64,000 nucleotides of DNA from Henckelia pumila. Its lineage: Eukaryota > Streptophyta > Magnoliopsida > Lamiales > Gesneriaceae. Of the stretch, positions 45,505 to 58,517 are shown piece after piece (within the stretch, counting starts at the first letter, position 1; every line of letters begins with the position of its first letter). The notes beneath the pieces were generated by a model. The model was not told where the DNA came from and searched no databases. It was given only the letters and a program-made list of their open reading frames with translations. The translations under genes were made by a program, and so were the position numbers. The DNA is taken from positions 148,132,861 to 148,196,860 of the forward strand of contig NC_133122.1 in NCBI RefSeq assembly GCF_033568475.1. The letters are read 5' to 3'.

Positions 45505-46314
45505 TGCACGATGTTTACCAACGTATGACTTTCACTTGAAGCTTGAGTATTCGGGAGTTGAGTGACTTTCTGTACACTCAATCCTGCAAACTCTTGTTAC
45601 ATATAGAGGGGAAGACATTGAAATATATTAAATGGCCTCTCAACCACCAAAATTAATTGATCCATATTCAATGATGACGAGTGCCGTGAAATATATTTTG
45701 CAGCAATCGAAACAAATCTGGAGTGGTTGTGCATCACTTCGGTAATTGAATATGTAGGATTTCCCAAGGAAGTGTAATCATTTCCACAGTGTGTTGTAGA
45801 CAAAATGAAGTATCATGGCCCACGGTTCATTACTAATTGAAGGTTATGATGTGCTTATGTGAGTTACTGGAATGAAACAAATATGGAGTGATTATGTGAC
45901 TTGGTGGAGTTAAACTACACGAGCATAGTGTTTTGATGTTGGTAAAATTCAGGATAGAGGACTTTTGTAAACTTGTGCATTACTCATCACATAAAAATAT
46001 GAGGATAGAGGACTTTTGTAAACCTTCACAAATAATAAATTATATTAACTTTATTTTGGAATTGAAGTTATCATAAAATCCGTATGGTTCATTCCTTCTT
46101 CTTGGACAATCAAATGGTACATCTTTTTTCTTGTACATACAAAATACAAGAGTTTTAAACTAGTAGCAGTACAGTTTGTACATTCATTTGCTGAAATGTA
46201 ATAAGGATGGTAACTGGAAATACATGAAAATTACAAGTCCAAACTATTACAAATCATCCTACGCAAAACAAACCATCCTCAGCCCCAAACAACTTGAAAG
46301 CAATCCACATAAAT

Positions 46315-49300
46315 CTACTTAGAATCGTCGCTCAAAGTAAACGGCCGCAACTTTTTTTCGATAGCCTCATGTACCTCTTCAACCCTCAACGCAAGTTGGC
46401 GTTGCTCATTCGCCAACTGTAACTGAGCTTCAATAAGTTGGCTCAAGTTAAGAGCTTCAATGGGATTACTTGTGTAACGCCCCGTTTTTATCTTAATTGA
46501 TGTTATTTGAAATATTCAGTGATTTCAGAATTCGAGAGCCGACTTTTTATTAATCAGGGACCTTTTTGCAATTTTTGGAAATTTCAGGGACTAAAACGCA
46601 AAATTGAGTTTTGTTATATCTTAGACTTGTTGACTAAGTCTCTCATTTCTTCCATTCCTCCTCCAAGTCGATCCTCCACCATTGAAGAATGCCCAAAGCT
46701 TTCCCAAGCTTTGTGATTTCGATTCTAGCTCAATTCGTCCGATAGAATTGAATTCTGACTTGATATCTACGATCACAGCTTCGAGTGCTACGTGGGATGT
46801 AAGTTTATCTTAATTCTGAGAGGTTTGAATTTTTGGATGTTGTTAGAATTAATTTATATTCGGAGAGGATGATTATTAGATAGCTGTGACAGTATATCTA
46901 AGACGGTTCGAAGATCTATCAACGAATGGATTTGATATGAGTTTTCTTGTTATTTTCGAAAATCATGAGTTTGAGATGTGTTGGGTTTGTGTTGGAATTG
47001 ATGTTTGAGGATTGGAATGAGTATTTTGAGTTGTTGTTTTGCTGTCTGCATTTCCGGTTTGATCATTTATAGCCGTTATGCCGTCAGTTTGAGTTTTGGA
47101 TATCGTTTCGATGTTTGATCGTATCGAGTTTGATTGAGTTTTGATGTTGATATTGATCTATGACTTCTTCTGATAGATTGAATTGAAGTTCTTGAAGATT
47201 GTGAGCCTTGCAGTCTTGATCAATTTAGAAGAGTCGAGCCGATTGAAGAGTTTGAAACGACGAGAAGGTATAAGATGAATTTGAAATGGAATAGGAGGAT
47301 TAACTCGAATCCGGATTCATTCGAGTGTCCTAGAAAATCACATACTTGCATGTTTATATGCTTATATGAATTTATGATTGAATTTATATTTGAATGCATG
47401 AGATTATATATGCATTCATATTGAGACGATTGATTATTCATTTTGAATTAGACGATCTGGAGATTATAGTTGAGTGGCCTTGGTAGGCGATTTACTACAA
47501 GTGTCGATTAACTCACTATAATGCCCTAGAGTCTAGAGGATTAAAATATACCTCGTCCACCTCGAAAGGGGAGTTCGGTGTGATCGTTAGATATTTTAAC
47601 CTCGGGATCCCAAACCGAAGAAAGAAGGAAAGAAGAATTCCATTTGATTATCTGAGTTTGATAATCCAGAAGTTTTAAAGTCATGCATATCATTTTAATT
47701 CCGCAATTGAATGAATTACTTGAGGAATATGTTGAATTTGATTTTATATCATGTTTTGATATATTTATGTGTTATTATATGCTAGTCTCTTTTACTGGAA
47801 ATATTATTCTCACCGGATTATCCAGCTGTTGTCTTGTCTTTGTATGTGTGCTTGGCAACAGGTGGGGCATGACCGAGTCAGAGATTGCATGGATAGATGG
47901 TCGAGTTGATAGAGTGAGGCCTTGGTGTTTTAGAAGTCGATTATGTAATCGAATTTGTTATGTTTTGTATTCGGATTGTAATAGCTAGAACCGATGCATG
48001 TTCTATCCTTTTGAGCATTGATCAACTCTAGAACTTCATGTCTTATTTGGAGAGATTGTGATTTAATGCATGATTATGTTTTGATGAAAATTTGGGAGTT
48101 GTATTGCTTGATTTCGGTTCTGTAATTGCTGAAGTTTTTCTGGTGTAGCAGAGCACGGATCCCGTGCCTCTTTTGTGTAAGGGTCTGTGCCTCCTCGCAT
48201 TTTAGAATCTTGTTTTTTTTGTGCATGCACGGATCCCGTGCCCTTCATGTGTAAGGGCCCGTGTAGGCTGGCAGAGAATTGGCTATTTTTGATGTTTTGC
48301 ACGGACCCCCTTCCGGACTTGACCCGGGGTCCGTGTGTTCTTGAAATTGTAGGCACGGACCCGTGCACGGATGTGTGCATGGGGTCCGTGCAGGTGTTTA
48401 AAAAAAATATTTCATTTACTTGTAATCTTGTAGGCTTTATTATTGTTTATCCTGATATTAGATGATTAGAATCGAGGTCTCACATTAAGTGGTATCAGAG
48501 CGTTAAGATCTTGGACTGAATTTAGAAGAGAGCGGGGTAGATCGAGTCCGCTTGTTTTGGCTCCTCGCATGTGTTTGAGTTATTTAATTGATTTATTAAA
48601 TACAATGCGAGCATGCTTTATTGTTTGAGAACTATTGAATTACATGATTATGTGATTTAATTTATAAAGCATGAATTGATTGAGATATGAACTATAATCA
48701 TTCATTGAATCCGAGTTCCATCTTTTGGCTTGAGTAAGAAGATCAGAGGTTGTGGGACACTGGAATTTTGAGATTGAGATATATGTGTTCTAATCCCTTT
48801 GATTTTAGATGGGTACTCGAAGAAGATTGAACATGAATAATCCACCTGTAATGACTCATCCGAATGACCAGGGCGATACGGTTGAGAATCAAATGGATGC
48901 CACGGCTACCCCTATGGAAACCTTACTGAAGAGATTTCAATCTTTCCGACCACCGATCTTGAAAGGTACGGAGAATCCCGTGGATTGCGAGGGCTGGCTG
49001 GATGATATAGATCAGGATTCTCTCGACTATTCCGATGATCGACGAATTAGATTGGTTATTCATCAGCTACACGGAGTGGCTAAGAAATGGTGGACCTCAA
49101 CTAAGAAAGCCATGGAAAATAGAGGTACTCTTATAAACTGGATTCTATTCAAGGCTGAGTTTTATAAACGATTCTACCCAATTTCGTACCGAAAGGATAA
49201 GAATGCCGAATTCGCAAATTTGAAGCAAGGCAATTTGAGTATCGAAGAATATGTTACCAAATTTGACAGTCTATTGAGGTTTGCTCCACACATTTCTGAC

Positions 49301-52300
49301 AATGAGGAAGCGAAAGCTGACCACTTCATTGACGGTTTGAACCCTGATATCTTCACTCTTGTGAATACCAGAAGGCCAAATAACTTTGCAGATGTGATGG
49401 ATCATGCCAAGGGTGCGGAAGTTGGACTGATAAGACAGAGAGGGAACCAGTATGCACCTCAGCAACAACAGAGGCAGTTTCAGGCCCAACAGTCCCAATA
49501 CCAGAATCAACCACCGAGGACTGAAGGTGGTAGCAGTGGAGGTAATAAAAAGAATTACTTTCGTCCCAAGGGGAAAAAGTTTAAGAACTCGGGAAGCAGT
49601 TCTTCAAGTTCTGGTGGCTCGAAACAGAACAGTTACAGTCAAGGTTCAAGTTCCTTTGGTACTTCTTGTAGCAAGTGTGGAGAATATTTGGGAATTGCTA
49701 TATTTGTCAGCAGACAGGGCATTATGCTAGACTTTGTACTCAGCGGGGCTTTGAGCAAGCACAGAGTGGTAATGCTTCTCGACAGTCATCTCAGCCTCAG
49801 AGGCAATTGAATGCAGTTCACTCTTTCCAACCTCAACAACAGAATAGTCAAGGAGGCAACCAGAATTTGAACCAACCTCCTAGACAGCAGGTGAGATTGT
49901 ATGCTCTGAATGAGGATCAGGCTCAGGCTGCACCTGATGATGTGATTGCAGGTAATTGTTCGATCTTTGATTATCCTGCTAATATTTTGATAGATACAGG
50001 TGCTTCTCACTCTTTCATATCTGAGAAATTTGTGTTGATGCATGCCTTGCCTTTTGAGCCATTACCTGCTGTAGTTTCTGTTACTTCACCTTTGGGTGGA
50101 GGAATTGTTGCGAGGAATTTTGTTAGAAATTGTGGATTGAGTTTTGAAGGAAATTTGATCGAGATCGACTGTATTGTACTTGGTTTGTCTGACTTTGACT
50201 ACATAGTTGACATAAATGTTTTGACTAAGTACAGAGCTACAGTAGATTGTTTTCAGAAGATAGTCCGTTTCAGACCAGATATGTCAGACGAGTGGAGATT
50301 CTTTGGTAAGGGTTCTCGTTCTAAAATTCCTTTGATTTCTGTATTGTATATGACTAGATTGTTGCAGAAAGGAGCCGAGGGATTTTTGATTTATGCGGTC
50401 GATGTTTTGAAGTCTAGCCCTGAGTTGATTGATATACCAGTGGTTAGAGAGTTTCCTGATGTGTTCTCGGATGAGATTCCGGGATTACCGCCTATTCGTG
50501 AGATTGAATTTAGCATCGAATTGACGTCAGGTACTCTGCCGATTTCTAAAGCTCCGTATAGAATGGCTCCGATTGAATTGAAAGAATTGAAGGAGCAGTT
50601 GGAAGAATTGATTGACAAGGGATACATTCGACCTAGTGTATCGCCTTGGGGTGCTCCTGTTCTGTTTGTTAGAAAGAAAGATGGCTCTATGCGTCTCTGC
50701 ATTGACTACCGCCAACTGAACCAGGCGACAGTTAAGAACAGGTATCCTTTACCTCGTATAGATGATCTTTTTGATCAACTGCAGGGTTTGTGTATTTATT
50801 CGAAGATAGATTTGAGATCTGGGTATCATCAACTGAGAGTTCGTGAAGAGGATGTTCCTAAGACTGCGTTTCGAACGAGGTATGTCCACTTTGAATTTCT
50901 TGTCATGCCGTTCGGTTTGACTAACGCCCCAGCAGTCTTTATGGGGTTGATGAACCGAATATTTCAGCGTTTTCTAGATGAGTTTGTTATTATTTTTATT
51001 GACGATATCCTGATCTATTCGATGAGCCGTGCTGATCATGCAGAGCATCTGAGGATTGTTTTGCAGATTTCAGAACTGAACAGTTGTTTGCCAAACTATC
51101 GAAGTGCGAGTTTTGGTTAGACCGAGTCGTTTTTCTTGGTCACATTATCTCGGGAGATGGGATTTCTGTCGATCCCAGCAAGATCGAGGCAGTTATGAAC
51201 TGGCGTAGGCCGATTTCTGTGCCTGAGATTCGAAGTTTTATGGGTTTAGCGGGTTACTATCGCAGATTTATCCAGGGTTTCTCTTCAATTGCGAAGCCAA
51301 TTACCCAGCTGACTCAGAAAAACGCGCCTTTTGTTTGGACTAAAGAGTGTGAGACCAGTTTCATTGAGTTGAAGAAGAGATTGACTAGTGCTCCAATACT
51401 TTCTATTCCATCAGGTTCTGGAGGTTTTACGGTGTATTGCGATGCTTCTCATTCTGGTCTGGGTTGTGTTCTTATGCAGAGGAAGCACGTGATAGCATAT
51501 GCGTCGAGGCAGTTGAAACCGCACGAGACTCGCTATCCAGTTCATGATCTTGAACTCGCTGCTATTGTTTTTGCCTTGAAGATCTGGCGTCACTATCTGT
51601 ACGGTGAGTCTTTTGAGATCTTTTCTGATCATAAGAGTCTTAAGTACTTATTTTCACAGTCTGAGTTGAATATGAGACAGAGGAGATGACTAGATTTATT
51701 GAAGGACTTTGACTGCGAGATTAAGTATTACCCGAGAAAATCGAATGCAGCTGTCGATGCTTTGAGTCGCAAGCTTTGTTCCATATCTCTTTCAACCATC
51801 GGAGTTTCTCGTTTGATTGACGACTGTTGCAATTCTGGATTAGAGTTTGAATCAGATAGGAGTCCTATCAGAGTTTGTGCTATCCAGGCCGAGCCAGAGT
51901 TGTTTGTGTCGATCAGAGAAGCACAAAAATCCGATGAGAGTATTCAGAATTCGATAGAGAAAGTGAGATCTGGACACCAGTCTGAGTTTCAGGTCAGGGA
52001 TGATGTTTTACTTGTGAATAACCGTATTGTTGTGCCTGATATTTCTGAGTTGAGACAGCGTATTCTGCGAGAGACACATTGCAGTCGGTTCAGTGTTCAT
52101 CCAGGAGGCCGAAAGATGTTTAACGACCTGAAGAGTCAGTTTTAGTGGAAGAAGATGAAGAGTGATGTTGCGAGATTTGTATCCCGTTGTTTGAACTGTC
52201 AGCAGGTGAAAGCCGAGAGAAAGAGGCCGGGAGGTCTTCTGCACAGTTTATCTATTCCGGAATGGAAGTGGGATCATATCTCGATGGAATTTGTCACGAA

Positions 52301-55300
52301 GCTACCCCGATCTGTTCGAGGATGTGATGCTATTTGGGTAGTGATTGATAGGTTGACGAAGTCTGCTTGTTTTATTCCCTATCGGATGACATATCGTCAC
52401 GATCAGATGGCCGACTTGTATGTTAGAGAGATTTTCAGATTGCACGGTGTGCCGAGATCGATTGTTTCTGACCGAGATCCTCGGTTTACTTCTCACTTCT
52501 GGCATAGCCTGCAAGAGGATCTTGGTACTAGGTTGCATATCATTCTCAGACGGATGGGCAGTCTGAGAGGACGATTCAGACTCTGGAGGATATGTTACGA
52601 GCAGTGGTGCTTGACTTTGGCATTACTTGGCAAGATTCATTGCCTCTCGTTGAGTTTTCGTACAACAATAGCTTTCAGACGAGTATAGGTATGGCACCAT
52701 TCGAAGCGTTGTACGGAAGGAAGTGAAGATCTCCTCTGTACTGGGATGAGATGTCTGCGTCCCCAGACTTGGGACCAGATATGATTCGTGATATGGCTGA
52801 GCAGGTGAAGATTATTCGATTGAGAATGAAGACTGCTCAAGACCGACGAGCAAAGTATGCGAATATCCGTCGCAGACCTCTATCTTTTGATCAGGGAGAC
52901 CGTGTATTCTTGAAGATTTCTCTGTTTAGAGGTACTGTTAGATTTGGGAAGAGAGGGAAGTTGTCACCGAGATTCATCGGCCCGTATGAAGTTTTACAGA
53001 AGATAGGCGATCTAGCCTACCGATTAGAACTTCCTTCTTTTTTATCTGGAATTGACGACGTATTTCACGTCTCGATGTTGAGAAAATACCATCCCGATCC
53101 TTCTCATGTTCTTCAGTCTGACGAAGCCGAACTTGATGAAACTCTAAGATACTTCAAGAGACCGATTCAGATCCTTGACAGAAAGGAGAAACAACTCAGA
53201 ACCAAATCGATTCCTTAGGTGAAAGTTCAGTGGAGTTGTCACGGAGTCGAAGAAGCGACTTGGGAGACAGAATCTGACATGAGACAGAGATTTCCTGATT
53301 TATTAATCTGACGTGAGTTCTTAATTCTGTTCTTGAATTCTTAATTATCTTCTTATGAGTTGATATTGATGATTTCGAGGACGAAATCTTTTCTAAGAGG
53401 GGGAGAATTGTAACGCCCCATTTTTATCTTAATTGATGTTATTTGAAATATTCAGTGATTTCAGAATTTGAGAGCCGACTTTTTATTAATCAGGGACCTT
53501 TTTGCAATTTTCGGAAATTTCAGGGACTAAAACGCAAAATTGAGTTTTGTTATATCTTAGACTTGTTGACTAAGTCTCTCATTTCTTCCCTTCCTTCTCC
53601 AAGTCGATCCTCCACCATTGAAGAATGCCCAAAGCTTTCCCAAGCTTTGTGATTTTGATTCTAACTCAATCCGTCCGATAAAATTGAATTCTTACTTGAT
53701 ATCTACGATCACAGCTTCGAGTGCTCCGTGGGATGTAAGTTTATCTTAATTCTGAAAGGTTTGAATTTTTGGATGTTGTTAGAATTAATTTATATTCGGA
53801 GAGGATGATTATTAGATAGCTGTGACAGTATATCTAAGACGGTTCGAAGATCTATCGATGAATGGATTTGATATGAGTTTTCTTGTTATTTTCGAAAATC
53901 ATGAGTTTGAGATGTGTTGGGTTTGTGTTGAAATTGATGTTTGAGGATTGGAATGAGTATTTTGAGTTGTTGTTTTGCTGTCTGCATTTCCGATTTGATC
54001 ATTTATAGCCGTTATGCCGTCAGTTTGAGTTTTGGATATCGTTTCGATGTTTGATCGTATCGACTTTGATTGAGTTTTGATGTTGATATTGATCTGTGAC
54101 TTCTTCTGATAGAATGAATTTAAGTTCTTGAAGATTGTGAGCCTTGCAGTCTTGATCAGTTTAGAAGAGTCGAGCCGATTGAAGAGTTTGAAACGACGAG
54201 AAGGTATAAGATGACTTTGAAATGGAATAGGACGATTAACTCGAATCCGGATTCATTCGAGTGTCCTAGAAGAAATCACATACTTGCATGTTTATATGCT
54301 TATATGAATTTATGATTGAATTTATATTTGAATGCATGAGATTACATATGCATTCATATTGAGACGATTGATTATTCATTTTGAATTAGATGATCTGGAG
54401 ATTATAGCTGAGTGGCCTTGGTAGGCGATTTACTACAAGTGTCGATTAACTCACTATAATGCCCTAGAGTCTAGAGGATTAAAATATACCTCGACCACCT
54501 CGAAAGGGGAGTTCAGTGTGATCGTTGGATATTTTAACCTCGGGATCCCAAACCGAAGAAAGAGAGAAATAAAAATTCCATTTGATTATCTGAGTTTGAT
54601 AATCCAGAAGTTTTAAAGTCATGCATATCATTTTAATTCCGCAATTGAATGAATTACTTGAGGAATATGTGGAATTTGATTTTATATCATGTTTTGATAT
54701 ATTTATGTGTTATTATATGCTAGTCTCTTTTACTGGGAATATTATTCTCACCAGATTATCCGGGTGTTGTCTTGTCTTTGTCAACAGGTGGGGCAGGACC
54801 GAGTCAGAGATCGCATGGCTAGATGGTCGAGTTGATAGAGTGAGGCCTTGGTGTTTTAGAAGTCGATTATGTAATCGAACTTGTTATGTTTTGTATTCGA
54901 ATTGTAATAGCTAGAACCGATGCATGTTCTATCCTTTTGAGCATTGATCAACTCTAGAACTTCATGTCTTATTTGGAGAGATTGTGATTTAATGCATGAT
55001 TATGTTTTGATGAAAATTTGGGAGTTGTATTGCTTGATTTCGGTAATTGCTGAAGTTTTTCTGGTGTAGCAGAGCACGGACCCCGTGCCTTTTTTGTGTA
55101 AGGGTCTGTGCCTCCTCGCATTTCAGAATCTTGTTTTTTTTGTGCATGCACGGACCCCGTGCCCTTCATGTGTAAGGGTCCGTGTAGGCTGGCAGAGAAT
55201 TGGCTATTTTTTATGTTTTTCACGGACCCCCTTTCGGACTTGACCCGGGGTCCGTGTGTTCTTGAAATTGTAGGCACGGACCCATGCACGGATGTGTGCA

Positions 55301-56170
55301 TGGGGTCCGTGCAGGTGTTTAAAAAAAAATATTTCATTTACTTGTAATCTTGTAGGCTTTATTATTGTTTATCCTGAGATTGGATGATTAGAATCGAGGT
55401 CTCACAACTTGAACTAAAAGTTGGCGTTGAACTCGATGCCTCATCTTCAGGGACATAACGAGCTTGGGTTGAGTGGCTCTTCTCCATGTACTTAGTATAA
55501 GCCTTGATTGCTTCCTCTCTGGTAGGATAAGACTTGTGCACTGCGCGTTTGAAACTGATAACTTGCAAATATGTTTCCTCCCATGTTCTATAAATTCCAG
55601 GGTTTTTTCCTTTGAAAACTACATATGTCTTGCCCTGTCACGAGAGTAAAATGGCTAAATTAGGAAACATACACTATAAAATTTCCAAACAAAATATATT
55701 CAACGTTATTCAGTACATCACCATTTCAGATAACCGTTTCGCATAGTGTATTCACTAATCCAATTTGAGTAGGAGAAAATTTTATACCTGCATTATTGTA
55801 AAATATGAAATCAACGTAGATGTAAAAACACATTTGTGACACAAAACAATACTTTTTGAATCTATTGTTATCACCGTGTTCACATTGTTAAAAGTGTTGT
55901 CTCCATGCATATCTACATATATATACCAATTTACACAAATGAATTATCGTTTGGTGAATGAAGAAGTGGATTTTATTCCATGTGGTGGGATACATACCAC
56001 CAAAGTTATTTATTGGGGATAAGGGCTTGTGTTTTCTCTAGCTACGTGACTGAAAATCAACAAATCCTACTCCAGAAGCATTTTTGGCTACTAAATTCAC
56101 ACTAATTGAAAATAATATCATGATTATTTACCTTCAAAATCTTTGTATAGGGATTCACATATATTCCCAT
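46315..56170 (-). CDS. Protein with RNase H1 N-terminal/viroplasmin-type domain, split by a retrotransposon
   Basis: On the minus strand a candidate first exon (56132-56170, 13 codons) splices to a second beginning at 55634. The second exon encodes the domain [18 protein letters not shown]...[23 protein letters not shown]. That is the pattern of the RNase H1 N-terminal RNA/DNA-hybrid-binding or caulimovirus viroplasmin domain. A Ser-rich linker follows. At 55407 the gene is cut by the retrotransposon. On the far side (46467 downward) the frame resumes exactly after the 5-bp target duplication and gives a coiled-coil-like tail ([33 protein letters not shown]), stopping at 46315-46317. The parts total about 139 aa, with no other lesion. 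There is no RNase H catalytic domain. The first exon is tentative. Confidence 0.6.
46473..48484 (+). repeat. 5' LTR of the older Tekay-type element
   Basis: TGTAACGCCCC to GTCTCACA, 2012 bp. The last 350 bp contain a cluster of CACGGAYCCC motifs and their inverse GGGTCCGTG (48150-48395). Frames within it (46507-46716, 47683-47988, 48063-48465) recur in the 3' LTR and lack known domains. Confidence 0.95.
48490..48501 (+). other. Primer-binding site of the older Tekay-type element
   Basis: TGGTATCAGAGC, five bases after the LTR end, complementary to initiator tRNA-Met. Confidence 0.95.
48809..49810 (+). pseudogene. Gag of the older Tekay-type element, frameshifted in the zinc knuckle
   Basis: The capsid domain is clear ([52 protein letters not shown]), then a Gln-rich and Ser/Gly-rich linker. 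The first Cys pair (CSKCGE) is in the gag frame. The CCHC knuckle ([14 protein letters not shown]) continues in the frame open from 49675, so a one-base change near 49690 broke it. Confidence 0.9.
49675..53311 (+). pseudogene. Pol of the older Tekay-type element, multiply broken
   Basis: Protease with [12 protein letters not shown] is in frame with no intron. RT ([17 protein letters not shown]) is followed by a frameshift near 51073. RNase H ([17 protein letters not shown]) is stopped by TGA at 51687-51689. Integrase zinc and core regions are broken by TAG at 52143-52145, a small deletion near 52538, and a TGA near 52725. A TAG at 53216-53218 precedes the chromodomain-like end ([16 protein letters not shown]). 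All six lesions differ from those in the element at 18448, so the two decayed independently. Confidence 0.92.
53409..55406 (+). repeat. 3' LTR of the older Tekay-type element
   Basis: This 1998-bp LTR is preceded by the polypurine tract AGAGGGGGAGAAT. It is clearly homologous to 46473-48484, with scattered substitutions and small indels (roughly two to three percent by eye). Frames at 54621-54914 and 54969-55347 are LTR sequence. Confidence 0.95.
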
Positions 56171-56618
56171 TTTTTAAGAACATTATGGAATAAAAAAGGG
56201 TGAAACACGCATCAAATAAAAATACGAAATAAGATCCAATGATTAAAAGTTAGTTTTATACTTACCCTTGAAGGATCGTCCGAGACGCATCAGATCGAAG
56301 CTTCACTGAATTCCCATGGTCTGTGACGAATGAAATGGCGGGAAATGGGATTAGGCACAATAACTACCTACGCATTGTAAATTAAATGAGATAGGAGCTG
56401 AAACTGTATATGAATCGTGCAAAGGTAGTAGGGGCATTTTTGGTAATTGGTGATTTTGTTATGTCAATCCATATTTTTATCAGGTCCACCAAACAAGAAA
56501 CATACTATCATTTCTAAATTAATCATTTACATCAAACAACACATTATTACATCAATATTAAATTATTCACCAAATTATCAATCCATCCGTTATCCCATCA
56601 CACGAACTAAACACATCC

Positions 56619-58420
56619 ATATATTCTTATTAACTATACTTTAAAAATTGTGCAACTATTTTTTCAATACATTAAATAAAAAAAAAAAAGAAGTTTGTGT
56701 ATACATAATTTGTTTTCTCAATTATTTTTCTTAATTTATATGAAAAAAATAAGATTATATAATAAGAGGGCAAAAGTACCACAGTAGTACATTTCAAAGT
56801 TGTTTTTGACATTCTATTACATTCTATTAGATATGAGTGCTAAGACAAACCGTCGCGCGTGTCTCACCTTACATACGGCCCCGATCTTCTGATTGAAATA
56901 AGTGCATGCAAGTCGACATCAATGTGAAATCATGCAAAGCATAAAATATATAATTATTCTAATGCATTTTTTTTTTTTTTTTTATCAATTCTTCGAGCAA
57001 AATACTTGTAATTAAATACATTTCGAGTGGTAGAAGAAATTAAAGTTCGACTGGCTCATTGAATCCAATTAAGCTCTTAATTTTTTTTTAAAAAAATATT
57101 ATCCCATCCCAAATGTATAGACTATTTTTCATATTTAATGTCATCTCTCTTATTATTATTATTTTTTTTTTACAATTTACTCATATTAAATTAATATTAT
57201 TAATTATTTGTACAATTGTTTTATTATATTACAATCTTCATTAAATAAGGGTAAATTGAGAAATTAATTGCTACAAGAAATTAGTTCCTCAAACACTTTC
57301 TTATGTGAAAACACACACTTATATGAATGGGACGAAGACGGCACAAACACTAAAAATTAGCCACCTGAAAGGACCTACAAACCGACAATTAATTACATGT
57401 ATTTGTTAGAAGTTTTTGCTTTTAATAGAACGATATAAAATATTATCTAAGATCATGAGCTGTCTTGAAATGGGTTTAGGTACAACATCGAATCAATTGT
57501 GACCATTAATTTAGATGTCCACTTCCGAAATAATTGACGATTATTAACTTTCATCGTGATTGACAATTAATATTTTAGATGAATTATTAGCATAATAATA
57601 AATAATAATGGGATCGGTGAATTTGATGTCACACCTAAAAATATGTGAAGAAAGAAATATCCCATCTTTGACACCTACAACACATCTTTAGACTCAACCA
57701 TTCCCACCATTTTTTCAGGATATTTTTTCCCCATAAAAATAATAATAAAAAAAAGATATGGGGTTTAAAGTTTGTTAGTTTTCTCAAATTCCAAAAAGGG
57801 AAGTGGGGGAAAAAAAGAAAAGAGCAAAGTAAAGAAAAGAGACATATAACAAAAACAAGAAAGAAATTATATTTTTGATTTTGTAACTTGCACATTTTCT
57901 AATTTTTATTTTTTGTCTTGTTATCGATCAATTTACAATCTTAAACCCCTAATTTATATATTGTTTCTGGTTTTATTTATTTTTATTACATTCCTGTTAT
58001 CAATTTAAACTGTTAATCCATTAATTTACACCGTTTTCCTGCAATTTCATATCCTCCAGACAAAGGAACAACTAATCCCACTTCAACCAATTATACATTA
58101 AATTATAATCATATGTTTTATGGTGTGTTTCATAATTTTAAAACACAAGGTTAGGTACGTATACAACACGAATAATTATATTTTATATCTAACTAATAAA
58201 AAGGGGTAAAATATGAATTTAATTAAATGCGTCTACATTTTGAATTTTGTTATTTTCAGCATTGCTTGATAACATATTTTCTTGGTCGGTGGTGAGCAAA
58301 TATCAATTGGATTGAGATGCATTGCCAAATGCCAACCCATGATTGTGGATCCCATGAGCCGTGATACTTAAGGCAAAAAATAAATAAATAATAAATAAAA
58401 ACATTTTAATCTTACATGCA
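56619..58420. other. Intergenic AT-rich DNA
   Basis: No gene is supported. It includes A/T homopolymer runs (56676, 56967, 57081) and the upstream region of the AGP gene at 58518. The minus-strand frame at 57635-57895 is Phe/Leu-rich translation of a low-complexity tract. Confidence 0.5.
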
Positions 58421-58426
58421 CACCAC

Positions 58427-58433
58427 TATAAAT
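58427..58433 (+). promoter_or_regulatory. Putative TATA box of the first AGP-peptide gene
   Basis: TATAAAT lies about 85 bp before the start codon at 58518, a normal spacing for a short leader. Confidence 0.6.
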
Positions 58434-58517
58434 CAAGACATTTATTATTCCTTCACGCTATTTCCATTCACACAAACAAAATTCAACATCCTAAATTATT
58501 ACACATTTTACTAAAAT

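Larger units (their letters stand above)
46473..55406 (+). mobile_element. Older Ty3/gypsy Tekay-type retrotransposon, TSD ACTTG
   Basis: The 8934-bp element is bounded by LTRs (46473-48484 and 53409-55406), starting TGTAACGCCCC and ending GTCTCACA, and by ACTTG on both sides (46468-46472 and 55407-55411). The LTRs differ at dozens of positions, including a 12-base loss in the 3' LTR near 54781, so it is much older than the element at 18448. Gag and pol are broken many times. It lies inside the minus-strand gene with the viroplasmin-type domain. Confidence 0.95.
39724..56618 (+). mobile_element. PIF/Harbinger-like DNA transposon carrying four genes, with nested insertions
   Basis: The left end is GGGTGTGTTTGGT. 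The right end, read inverted, is GGATGTGTTTAGT (11 of 13 match), and ATA flanks both sides. Inside are a DDE transposase and a Myb/SANT partner (both plus strand), the standard pair for PIF/Harbinger. Two further minus-strand genes lie near the right end. With the 8.9-kb retrotransposon and the 635-bp MITE removed, it is about 7.3 kb. The short TIR and the non-standard ATA duplication (TTA/TAA is usual) make the outer boundaries tentative; the transposase and Myb identities are firmer. Confidence 0.55.

Noticed and set aside
48809..53311. Possibility that the gag/pol region is a functional element
   Set aside because: At least three frameshifts or small deletions and four in-frame stops were found across gag and pol, and the LTRs are well diverged.
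57635..57895. 86-codon minus-strand frame resembling a membrane protein
   Set aside because: Biased composition from an A-rich tract; no start context or homologue recognised.
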